From positions 1-8,770 of the forward strand of contig JAWXUF010000045.1 in the NCBI GenBank assembly GCA_044432865.1: 8,770 nt of DNA, in the 5' to 3' direction. A program made the position numbers and the translations under genes. This stretch comes from JAWXUE01 sp044432865 (GTDB taxonomy: Bacteria; Bacillota_I; Bacilli_A; Acholeplasmatales; Anaeroplasmataceae). The notes beneath the pieces were generated by a model that saw only the letters and a program-made list of their open reading frames with translations, was not told where the DNA came from and searched no databases. This document shows, piece after piece, positions 1 to 5,297 of this stretch; the first letter of the stretch is position 1; each line of letters starts with the position of its first letter.

Positions 1-311
1 AAAAATCTTTAGTTACAACACTAATTGTATTAGCTAGTAATCAAACAATGTTAGTATTTGATGAACCTGTTCAATTACTAGGTGCTGATTTAAGAGAGTT
101 ATTTTATAAAGAATTACTTAATGTAACGATGAATGGAGATAAAATAGTTTTATTATCTACACATATCATTAATGAAATTCAAAATATAGCATCAAATGTT
201 TTAATTATTAAAGATTCTGAATTAATTATTAATGAAGAATGTGATTCATTAAAAGAAAAAAATAATAATATTTCATTAGAAGAAATATTTATGAAAGTAT
301 TGGAGGTATAA
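1..311 (+). CDS. ABC transporter ATP-binding protein, 3' end only
   Basis: This is the C-terminal part of an ABC ATPase that enters from the left edge; the reading frame is open from base 3 with no start needed. The first visible residues (KSLVTTLIVLAS) fit the helix after the LSGG signature, which lies outside the window. Walker B follows (LVFDEP) with the catalytic Glu present, then the H-loop (LLSTHIINEI) with its His, then a tail of about 40 residues. The D-loop is unusual: LLGADLRE stands where GLDP is normal, so the usual Asp is replaced by Gly. By layout and motif spacing it resembles YtrB/BcrA-type transporters, which often sit behind a GntR regulator; that gene would be upstream and is not seen. 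It likely pairs with the permease 1 nt downstream. The substrate is unknown. Confidence 0.85.
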   Translation, partial: KSLVTTLIVLASNQTMLVFDEPVQLLGADLRELFYKELLNVTMNGDKIVLLSTHIINEIQNIASNVLIIKDSELIINEECDSLKEKNNNISLEEIFMKVLEV

Positions 312-312
312 T

Positions 313-912
313 ATGAAAAGTTCACCATATAAAATAATATTGTTGTCAGTAATTTTATCTTTAATGTTTTGTGTAAGTGGAATGATTTCATTTGCAAATT
401 CAAAAGATGATATATTTTCTACACCAGTAGTTGTAATGATTGTGTTTTTCTTATTTGCTTATGTTATCACAGTAGTTACAGAATGGATTTTTGTTGATAA
501 TAGAGCTATTAATTGTGGTTTATCTGAAGCTACTATAAAAAATATTAGATCAAAAGAAATTTTAATTTCTACTATAATTTCAGGAGTATTAACTGTAATT
601 TTCTTATTAGTACTTACACACATAGGGTATAATAGTTTTACTTTCCCTGGTATAAATGAGTATCTAGGAATATTAATTTCATCTGTTTCAATAATAGGAT
701 ATAATTATACTATTCAAAAAAATTATAAATATTTAGAAAATAGAGGAAGAACTAAATCACCTATTTTAGTTGGAGTTTTTTTCCTCTTCGCTATAATTCC
801 ATTTTTCCTATCAATGACACAATTTAATTATATAGCAATAATAATAGTAGCAGTATCTACTGTTGCTGCTACAATAGCAACAAAAATAATCGAAAAGAGA
901 ATGAAAATATGA
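313..912 (+). CDS. ABC transporter permease, 199 aa, six predicted TM helices
   Basis: An integral membrane protein of 199 residues with about six hydrophobic segments, near residues 8-28, 38-60, 83-104, 116-132, 150-168 and 172-191. The loop between segments 2 and 3 is polar and charged. I recognise no family motif; the permease role is inferred from its place between two ABC ATPase genes. The start is well supported by a GGAGG at 302-306, 6 nt before the ATG, lying in the end of the previous gene. The stop overlaps the next gene's start as ATGA (909-912), which implies translational coupling and stoichiometric expression. A small drug, bacitracin/lantibiotic-type or lipid substrate would be typical of this transporter class, but nothing here decides it. 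Confidence 0.8.
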   Translation: MKSSPYKIILLSVILSLMFCVSGMISFANSKDDIFSTPVVVMIVFFLFAYVITVVTEWIFVDNRAINCGLSEATIKNIRSKEILISTIISGVLTVIFLLVLTHIGYNSFTFPGINEYLGILISSVSIIGYNYTIQKNYKYLENRGRTKSPILVGVFFLFAIIPFFLSMTQFNYIAIIIVAVSTVAATIATKIIEKRMKI

Positions 913-1739
913 ATATCAAATTAGTAGGTGTTACAAAAAAAATAAAAAAGAACAATGTATTAGAAAATATTAATTTTGAATTTGAAAGTGGTAAAATTCA
1001 TGGGATATTTGGTGGACATAATTCTGGTAAAACATTATTATTAAACTTAATTTCTAATTTCTGCAGTCCGAATTCAGGAGAAATTTTATTCGATGGTGTT
1101 TCTAAAAAAAATAATGATTTACCAATTTGCTATATTAGTACTAACCTTACAATGGTATTCAATTATAAATATAATTTAAAAAAATTCAAAGAAGTATTTC
1201 CTAATTTTGATATTGAATATGCTAATTCTTTAATAGAAAAATTTGGGTTGACTTCAAATAGAATGGATGTAACATCTTCAACAGGTACAATGAGTTTAAT
1301 GAGAATAATTATCACATTAGCTTCGAATTCTAGAATTTTAATATTTGATGATATTATTGCTGGATTAGATATTTTTAATAGAAAATTAGTATATAACGAA
1401 ATATTAGAAAAATATAATAAAGATAAGCAAACAATATTTATGGCTTGTTCTTATTTAAACGAAGTAGAAGCGTTATTAAATGATTTCATTATATTAAATG
1501 ACTCATCAATCGCTTTAAGTGGTTGTATTGATTTACTTGATAGATGTTATGTTATTTCAGGTGCAAAAGATAATGTAATTAAATATGAAAATAAGAAACA
1601 TGTTATTAAGACTAAATTAGATAGTTTTTATGAAATGGTAGTAATTGATTCATCTGAGTCAGAATTTGAAAATGTAGAAGTGAGAAAAGCATCTTTACAA
1701 GATGTAATCTCAAGTTATGGAGGTATTTATGAAGAATAA
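909..1739 (+). CDS. ABC transporter ATP-binding protein with degenerate catalytic motifs
   Basis: A complete 276-residue ABC ATPase, starting in an ATGA overlap with the upstream permease. The family is clear from order and spacing: a Walker A-like GGHNSGKT (35-42), the segment PNFDIEYANSLIEKFGL typical of YtrB-like proteins, Walker B ILIFD (143-147) and a D-loop GLD (152-154). Several catalytic positions are not canonical. The Walker B Glu is Asp (D148). The H-loop position is Ser (S181 in MACSYLNEVE, where STHxLxEVE is usual). The signature region (SSTGTMSLMR, 123-132) lacks LSGG. No Q-loop Gln is recognisable near residues 74-80. The Walker A Lys and Thr are kept, so nucleotide binding may persist. 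The roughly 85-residue tail after the H-loop is of unknown role. I infer it forms a heterodimer with the upstream ATPase, whose Walker B and H-loop are intact. Confidence 0.88.
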   Translation: MNIKLVGVTKKIKKNNVLENINFEFESGKIHGIFGGHNSGKTLLLNLISNFCSPNSGEILFDGVSKKNNDLPICYISTNLTMVFNYKYNLKKFKEVFPNFDIEYANSLIEKFGLTSNRMDVTSSTGTMSLMRIIITLASNSRILIFDDIIAGLDIFNRKLVYNEILEKYNKDKQTIFMACSYLNEVEALLNDFIILNDSSIALSGCIDLLDRCYVISGAKDNVIKYENKKHVIKTKLDSFYEMVVIDSSESEFENVEVRKASLQDVISSYGGIYEE

Positions 1740-2328
1740 AATTTTATTTGTTATTTTAACAGCTTTAGGAGCAACAGCCTTATTAGAGCCTGAAACATTT
1801 ATGGTAATTGCATTAGCATTAGTAGTTTCATTAATTGTTTCATTTACAGATAATTCATTTATTTATCAAACTGGTATAAACAAATTTACAATATTAAAAA
1901 GACAAATGTTATCATATGTTCCTTTCATTGCTTCATCAACAATATTTTACCTAGTAGGTAATGTAGGGAGTGTTGATTATGTGTTTGGATTAGTTGATTT
2001 AGGAATAGTACTAAATATCATCTTAAGAGGTATATTATATTGTTCATGTCTTGTATTCTTCTTTGTTGCATTATTACCAATGAGAAAGTATTATGCAATT
2101 GTAATAACAAAGAGTTTTCCTTTATTAGTTAAATTCATGATTTCTATTGTAACTTTATTTTGTATGTTATTAGCAATAATGGTTTTTATTGAAAACAAAT
2201 ATGTTTTATGTGATTCATGTAATATGAGTGTTATTGAAGGAGTAGTATTCTCATTATCTTTTATAACTGGATCTGCATTATTATTCTTATTACAAAAGAA
2301 AATTGATAGTATCACAAATTATAGATAA
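1729..2328 (+). CDS. ABC transporter permease, second subunit, 199 aa
   Basis: A hydrophobic protein with membrane segments near residues 5-19, 23-39, 61-77, 84-117 (possibly two helices), 132-154 and 168-188, and a CDSC motif (Cys161, Cys164) between the last two. I recognise no family motif; the role follows from the operon. I chose ATG 1729 over the in-frame ATG at 1717 because GGAGG at 1719-1723 sits 5 nt before 1729, while the upstream ATG overlaps that very site. With this start the protein is 199 residues, the same length as the first permease, and the gene overlaps the upstream ATPase by 11 nt. It is the last gene of the operon and is followed directly by a terminator. Confidence 0.78.
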   Translation: MKNKILFVILTALGATALLEPETFMVIALALVVSLIVSFTDNSFIYQTGINKFTILKRQMLSYVPFIASSTIFYLVGNVGSVDYVFGLVDLGIVLNIILRGILYCSCLVFFFVALLPMRKYYAIVITKSFPLLVKFMISIVTLFCMLLAIMVFIENKYVLCDSCNMSVIEGVVFSLSFITGSALLFLLQKKIDSITNYR

Positions 2329-2334
2329 ATTTAT

Positions 2335-2369
2335 ATCTTCAGAATAGAAATATTTTGAAGATTTTTTTT
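2335..2369 (+). terminator. Rho-independent terminator of the ABC operon
   Basis: An 11-bp stem with one G-U pair (2335-2345 with 2352-2362), a 6-nt loop (AGAAAT) and a T-tract through 2369, beginning 6 nt after the last permease stop. It faces the def terminator in a convergent junction. Confidence 0.8.
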
Positions 2370-2371
2370 AT

Positions 2372-2403
2372 AAAAAAAGAAGAAGAAATTAATTTTCTTC
2401 TTC
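2372..2403 (-). terminator. Rho-independent terminator of def, overlapping its last codons
   Basis: Read on the minus strand, a 10-bp GAAGAA-rich stem (2394-2403 with 2379-2388) with a 5-nt loop is followed by seven T (complement of 2372-2378). The def stop codon (2389-2391) lies in the loop, and the left arm encodes the final Glu codons, so the terminator is built into the coding sequence. Confidence 0.8.
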
Positions 2404-2976
2404 CTCTTCGTCTTCTTCCCATAATGATAAGATACCTTTTGATTTAGCTTCATCTTCATCCATTAATTTGTCTGTATATAATATACCATCTAAGTGATCA
2501 TATTCGTGTTGAAATACAATTGCAAAATAATCTTTTAATACAAATTTCTTTTTATTAAATACTTGTTTATCAAAATCAAATACAAATCCTTCAACAGTAA
2601 TTTTACTATATCTAGGTGTAACACCAGTAGTAGGTCTATCAACTGATAAACAACCTTCTCCACCATTAAGATAAATTAATTCCTTATTTGTTGAAACTAT
2701 TTTAGGATTAATAATTGCTAGGCCAAGTACATCATCTTCATCATATGCATGAATTGCAAACATTCTTTTGTTAATACCTACTTGTGGACAAGCAAGACCT
2801 ACACCAGGTCTAATATTATGTAATGTAGCAAAATCTTTATTTTGAGATTTAAGTACATGATTAAATAAACTTACTGCTAACTTAGTATCTTCTAAGCTTA
2901 TTGGAGTTTTTACTAATTCTGATTTTTCGTGTAATGAAGCCGTTTTTTCATTTACTATTTTATATGGAACAAACAT
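2389..2976 (-). CDS. def: Peptide deformylase
   Basis: This enzyme removes the formyl group from the N-terminal methionine of nascent proteins; it is a cytosolic metalloenzyme acting at the ribosome. All three signature motifs are present: GVGLACPQVGI (58-68, with Cys63 where GLAAPQ is usual), EGCLS (107-111, Cys109 a metal ligand) and HEYDH (157-161, two His ligands and the catalytic Glu158). The length of 195 residues and the long segment between the first two motifs fit the Gram-positive type 2 enzymes. The C-terminus is strongly acidic (EEDEEEEEN), partly a by-product of the overlapping terminator. An AAGGA at 2986-2990 supports the ATG. It appears to be transcribed alone, between its own promoter-like -10 and its terminator. 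Confidence 0.95.
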   Translation of the reverse strand: MFVPYKIVNEKTASLHEKSELVKTPISLEDTKLAVSLFNHVLKSQNKDFATLHNIRPGVGLACPQVGINKRMFAIHAYDEDDVLGLAIINPKIVSTNKELIYLNGGEGCLSVDRPTTGVTPRYSKITVEGFVFDFDKQVFNKKKFVLKDYFAIVFQHEYDHLDGILYTDKLMDEDEAKSKGILSLWEEDEEEEEN

Positions 2977-2999
2977 TGTAACACATCCTTTGTTACTAA

Positions 3000-3005
3000 A
3001 TTATA
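3000..3005 (-). promoter_or_regulatory. Candidate -10 element for def
   Basis: A perfect TATAAT on the minus strand, 23 nt before the def ATG, with the ribosome binding site between them. At 17 nt spacing only a weak -35 (TTTATT) is seen in very AT-rich sequence, so the call rests on the -10 and its position. Confidence 0.45.
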
Positions 3006-3037
3006 CAATAAAATAATTAATAAATAAATATAAAAAT

Positions 3038-3058
3038 AAAAAAAGACTCTAAAGTCTT
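3038..3058 (-). terminator. Rho-independent terminator after the YjcZ-like gene
   Basis: On the minus strand, a 6-bp stem AAGACT/AGTCTT (3053-3058 with 3043-3048) with a 4-nt loop is followed by a run of T (complement of 3038-3042). It lies 12 nt after the YjcZ-like stop and separates that gene from def. Confidence 0.75.
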
Positions 3059-3070
3059 AAATTATAAGTT

Positions 3071-3220
3071 TTAGAATCTTGCAGCACCAATAATTACTAA
3101 TAAAATAAATAACACTAATATTAAAGCGTAACCATATGATTTGTTTGAAGTTTCATTGCAGCATGTTGTATAAGGTTGGTACCCATACCCATATCCTGGC
3201 ATTCCTCCTTGATAGTACAT
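3071..3220 (-). CDS. YjcZ-like small sporulation membrane peptide, 49 aa
   Basis: A 49-residue peptide with a Gly/Tyr/Pro-rich N-terminus (MPGYGYGYQPY), a Cys-Cys pair and a C-terminal membrane helix (YALILVLFILLVIIGAARF). That helix closely follows the YjcZ family pattern (GFALIVVLFILLIIVGA), a group of very short proteins tied to sporulation in Bacilli, so I infer a spore or forespore membrane peptide. The start at 3220 is fixed by a near-perfect AAAGGAGG (3229-3236), 8 nt upstream; the in-frame ATG at 3259 has no such site. The 68-residue coiled-coil gene ends 55 nt upstream on the same strand and has no terminator of its own, so read-through is possible. A terminator follows. Confidence 0.85.
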   Translation of the reverse strand: MYYQGGMPGYGYGYQPYTTCCNETSNKSYGYALILVLFILLVIIGAARF

Positions 3221-3241
3221 ATATCCCACCTCCTTTAATTT

Positions 3242-3250
3242 TATTATATG
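3242..3250 (-). promoter_or_regulatory. Candidate promoter -10 of the YjcZ-like gene
   Basis: On the minus strand the bases read CATATAATA. This contains TATAAT and also fits CATANNNTA, the -10 form of the mother-cell sporulation sigmas (SigK, and near SigE). No good TTGACA-type -35 is visible 17 nt upstream. The predicted start of transcription (about 3236) coincides with the ribosome binding site. Confidence 0.35.
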
Positions 3251-3275
3251 TAGTATCAAAATTTAGGATTAGGCT

Positions 3276-3482
3276 TTAACCTTCATCATAAAACAAATCA
3301 TCATCAAATTTATCATCCATTCGTAAACCTAAAAAGTTTTCAACTCTTCTTAATCTATTATTAAGATTACGTTGCTTTCTATTAAGTTCCTCTAATGTAT
3401 AAAATAGTCTTTGCATTTGATTGCTTTCATAAAAGTTCTGTTCAGGGTACTGCATATTTTGATTGTTATTTCTTTTAAACAT
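3276..3482 (-). CDS. Small coiled-coil protein, possible spore component
   Basis: A 68-residue protein of no family I can name. It has an Asn/Gln-rich N-terminus (residues 3-23), then a charged helix with heptad-like Leu spacing (LEELNRKQRNLNNRLRRVEN, about 30-49), and an acidic tail (DDKFDDDLFYDEG). It has no membrane segment or signal peptide. The start at 3482 is chosen because AGGTG at 3488-3492 lies 5 nt upstream; an earlier in-frame start at 3509 would run through the promoter region. It is divergent from the pseudouridine synthase and lies upstream of the YjcZ-like gene. The neighbourhood and the sporulation-like -10 suggest a spore coat or cortex role, but that is inference. Confidence 0.65.
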   Translation of the reverse strand: MFKRNNNQNMQYPEQNFYESNQMQRLFYTLEELNRKQRNLNNRLRRVENFLGLRMDDKFDDDLFYDEG

Positions 3483-3496
3483 TTCATCACCTATTA

Positions 3497-3526
3497 TAGT
3501 ATATGACACAAGTCTAATAATGTGCT
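3497..3526 (-). promoter_or_regulatory. Candidate promoter of the coiled-coil gene, interlocked with the opposite one
   Basis: The minus strand reads CATATACTA at 3505-3497, a fit to CATANNNTA, with an AC at 3523-3522, 16 nt upstream (inside CACA, close to the mACm -35 of SigK). Read as a SigA site it would be TATACT with a poor -35 (AGCACA, 3526-3521). The sites overlap the opposing rsuA promoter. Confidence 0.4.
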
Positions 3527-3531
3527 ATAAT
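3503..3531 (+). promoter_or_regulatory. Promoter of the rsuA-like gene
   Basis: ATGACA (3503-3508, 5 of 6 to TTGACA), 17 nt, then TATAAT (3526-3531) with an extended TGC at 3523-3525. The predicted transcription start (about 3538) is the first base of the AGGTG ribosome binding site, so the leader would be about 11 nt. Confidence 0.7.
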
Positions 3532-3548
3532 CCATATAGGTGATTAAT

Positions 3549-4241
3549 TTGAGAATAGATCGATTTTTAAGTAATTTAAATTATGGTAGTAGAAATGATA
3601 TTAAAAAATATATAAAAGAAAAAAGAGTTAAAATAAATAATACATTATGTACAAATTCTAGTACGAGTATTAATGAAAATATTGATAAAGTATATTTTGA
3701 TAATGAGTTAGTATTCTATTTAGAAAATATTTGTATTGCTTTTAATAAACCACAAAATTATATATGTTCTAATATAGATGAATTATATCCTTCTATATTA
3801 AACTTACTTCCTGAGGAAATTGTTAGACTTGGATTAAATATTTGTGGTAGACTTGATGCTGATACAGAAGGATTAGTTATTCTTACTTCAAATGGAAATT
3901 ATGTACATCAAATAATTTCTCCTAGTAAAAATGTATATAAAAAATATCTAGTACATACAAAGAATAAAATAGAGAATATTAATCTATTTGAAAATGGATT
4001 AGAAATACTAGATGGTCGCAGTAATTTATATACATCAGAAAAAGCAGAATTAAACTTATTAGAAGATACTAAATGTATTGTTAGTATAAAAGAAGGTAAG
4101 TTTCATCAAGTTAAAAGAATGTTTGAAGCTATTGATAATGAAGTTGTATATTTAAAAAGATTAAGTGTTGGTAACTACAATATGCCTGATGATTTATTAT
4201 TAGGAGAATATAAAATAATTTCTATTGATGAAATTATTTAA
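3549..4241 (+). CDS. rsuA: 16S rRNA pseudouridine synthase, RsuA family
   Basis: A 230-residue RsuA/RluB-type enzyme that isomerises a uridine in rRNA; by size and motifs the 16S U516 enzyme is most likely. The N-terminal S4 RNA-binding domain (MRIDRFLSN..GSRNDIKKYIKEKRVKIN, about 1-45) is followed by the catalytic motif GRLDADTEGLVILT with the nucleophile Asp103. The later EGKFHQVKRMF motif is typical of the family. I chose the TTG at 3549 because AGGTG (3538-3542) sits 6 nt before it and family members begin MR(L/I)DRFL; the in-frame GTG at 3540 lies inside that ribosome binding site. It has its own promoter and no terminator before ylbD, so read-through into ylbDEFG is possible. An RluB or RluF specificity cannot be excluded. 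Confidence 0.9.
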   Translation: MRIDRFLSNLNYGSRNDIKKYIKEKRVKINNTLCTNSSTSINENIDKVYFDNELVFYLENICIAFNKPQNYICSNIDELYPSILNLLPEEIVRLGLNICGRLDADTEGLVILTSNGNYVHQIISPSKNVYKKYLVHTKNKIENINLFENGLEILDGRSNLYTSEKAELNLLEDTKCIVSIKEGKFHQVKRMFEAIDNEVVYLKRLSVGNYNMPDDLLLGEYKIISIDEII

Positions 4242-4267
4242 CATAATTTGTTTTACATACATATAAT
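4238..4267 (+). promoter_or_regulatory. Candidate promoter of the ylbDEFG operon
   Basis: TTAACA (4238-4243, 5 of 6 to TTGACA) overlaps the rsuA stop codon; after 18 nt comes TATAAT (4262-4267). The predicted start (about 4273-4274) again falls on the AGGTG ribosome binding site. A CATACAT at 4256-4262 also resembles a SigE -10 but lacks a partner. Confidence 0.5.
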
Positions 4268-4283
4268 GTATTAGGTGATATGT

Positions 4284-4718
4284 ATGGGAGCAAGTTTAGA
4301 AGAATTTAAAAATTTTGTTAAAATACATCCTGGTTTAAGTAATCTAGTAACAAAGAAAGAAAAATCATGGCAAGATATATATGAAGATTGGACTTTTTAT
4401 AAAGATGATAACAAATGGGATGAATATAAAGATCCGAAAACAATAAATATTTCTAATTCTATAGCTTTACCTGAAGAAAAAGAAAAAGTAGAGATTAAAG
4501 AAGAAGTAAAGAGTAGTGCGAATATGGAAGATATGATGAAAAGTGCATTGAATTATGTAAAAAAAATAAATCCAGATACAATTACAAAAACAGTAAGTAA
4601 TGCACAAAAAGTATTAGCATTAATAACAGGATTAGGTATAGGTGGAGCGGCTGGAGCGGCGAAGAGTTCAAATACCGGAGATCCTTTGTTTGATAAGAAG
4701 TTTGATGAATGGTATTAG
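4284..4718 (+). CDS. ylbD: YlbD-family spore coat protein
   Basis: A 144-residue protein whose N-terminus (LEEFKNFVKIHPGL..KKEKSWQDIYEDWTFYKDDNKWDEYK) matches the YlbD pattern of Bacilli: EFK.FV..HP, then KTWQ.LYEEW, then a D..W..YK end. YlbD is a spore coat protein in Bacillus subtilis. The middle is Lys/Glu-rich, and the C-terminus has an unusual small-residue stretch (LITGLGIGGAAGAAKSS, about 113-129) that could be a buried or membrane-touching helix. The start at 4284 is favoured because AGGTG (4273-4277) is 6 nt upstream; the in-frame GTG at 4275 overlaps that site. It heads the ylbD-E-F-G run in the same order as in Bacillus, which strengthens the call. Confidence 0.88.
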   Translation: MGASLEEFKNFVKIHPGLSNLVTKKEKSWQDIYEDWTFYKDDNKWDEYKDPKTINISNSIALPEEKEKVEIKEEVKSSANMEDMMKSALNYVKKINPDTITKTVSNAQKVLALITGLGIGGAAGAAKSSNTGDPLFDKKFDEWY

Positions 4719-4732
4719 GTAATGTATCATAT

Positions 4733-4939
4733 ATGGATTATATGTATCGTAATCCTGTATATCTTAATTATTTGCGTTATCATCCGAAATGGTATAAAAT
4801 ATTATATTATGACCAAACAAGATTAAAGGAATTTATTGCTGAAGCACAAAAGAGTATGAATATAACAACATCAGACCGTTTAAAGAAGTTAAATAGTCAA
4901 TTGAGTTTTATATCAAGTATTGCGTCAATGATGAAATAA
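4733..4939 (+). CDS. ylbE: YlbE-like protein
   Basis: A 68-residue protein with the YlbE pattern: a short N-terminal helix ending in LRYHPKWYKILYYD, then an acidic/basic helix (RLKEFIAEAQK), then SDRLKKLNSQLSFISSIASMM. The biochemical role of YlbE is not established; the family travels with YlbD in spore-forming Bacilli. The start is uncertain. ATG 4733 has AGGTAAT (4717-4723) about 9 nt upstream, overlapping the ylbD stop. The in-frame ATG 4709 would add eight residues and overlap ylbD by 10 nt, with only a weak AAGAAG before it. The identity is supported as much by position between ylbD and ylbF as by sequence. Confidence 0.8.
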   Translation: MDYMYRNPVYLNYLRYHPKWYKILYYDQTRLKEFIAEAQKSMNITTSDRLKKLNSQLSFISSIASMMK

Positions 4940-4948
4940 GGTGAAATA

Positions 4949-5296
4949 ATGGATAAATTTGAAGTGTTTAAAAAAGCCGAAGAATATGCAATTGATTTAA
5001 CTAATACTAAGTTATTCAATGATTTATTAGAAGTTAAGAAAAAGATAAATATTGAGTTTGGTGAATTAATAAAAGATTTTAAATATAAAAGAGAAAAGTT
5101 TGAACAAACAAAAGAGTATGCCTTATATAATGATAGTATAAAAAATATTCAAAATGAATTTCAAAAAGTGAAAGAAGAACTATATAGTAAAGAATTAGTT
5201 CAAAAGTATTTTGAAATAGAAAGGAAGATTCAATCTGAATTGAATGATGTTGCTAAGAAATTAGCAAGTAGCATTTCAGAAAGATTCAAAAAATAA
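4949..5296 (+). CDS. ylbF: YlbF/RicF-family regulator
   Basis: A 115-residue, all-helical, charged protein of the YlbF/YmcA family. In Bacillus subtilis YlbF (RicF) works with YmcA (RicA) and YaaT (RicT); the complex assists RNase Y in processing mRNAs and affects competence, biofilm formation and sporulation. Visible family features are the helix with AEEYAIDLTNTKLFNDLLEVKKKI and the following KREKFEQ..EYALYNDSIKNIQNEFQKVKEEL. It is shorter than the Bacillus protein (about 149 residues) and has no cysteine at all, whereas the C-terminal cysteines of the longer protein have been linked to iron-sulfur binding. AAGGTGA (4938-4944) supports the ATG. The partner genes are not in this window. Confidence 0.85.
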   Translation: MDKFEVFKKAEEYAIDLTNTKLFNDLLEVKKKINIEFGELIKDFKYKREKFEQTKEYALYNDSIKNIQNEFQKVKEELYSKELVQKYFEIERKIQSELNDVAKKLASSISERFKK

Positions 5297-5297
5297 T

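Noticed and set aside
179..403. Minus-strand open frame of 74 codons across the first two ABC genes
   Set aside because: It lies opposite well-supported ATPase and permease codons, has no ribosome binding site and has low-complexity AT-driven content. It is a shadow frame.
901..912. Mycoplasma-type code with TGA read as Trp
   Set aside because: TGA ends the permease and the two-helix protein in ATGA overlaps with the next gene, so it is a stop here.
1717..1728. Upstream ATG (1717) as start of the second permease
   Set aside because: This ATG overlaps the GGAGG that serves ATG 1729 and has no ribosome binding site of its own.
2091..2315. Minus-strand open frame of 74 codons inside the second permease
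   Set aside because: It is antisense to the permease, and its codon content follows from the hydrophobic gene on the other strand. No start signal is seen.
3221..3259. Longer N-terminus for the YjcZ-like peptide (ATG at 3259)
   Set aside because: The extension covers the near-perfect ribosome binding site at 3229-3236 and adds residues unlike the family.
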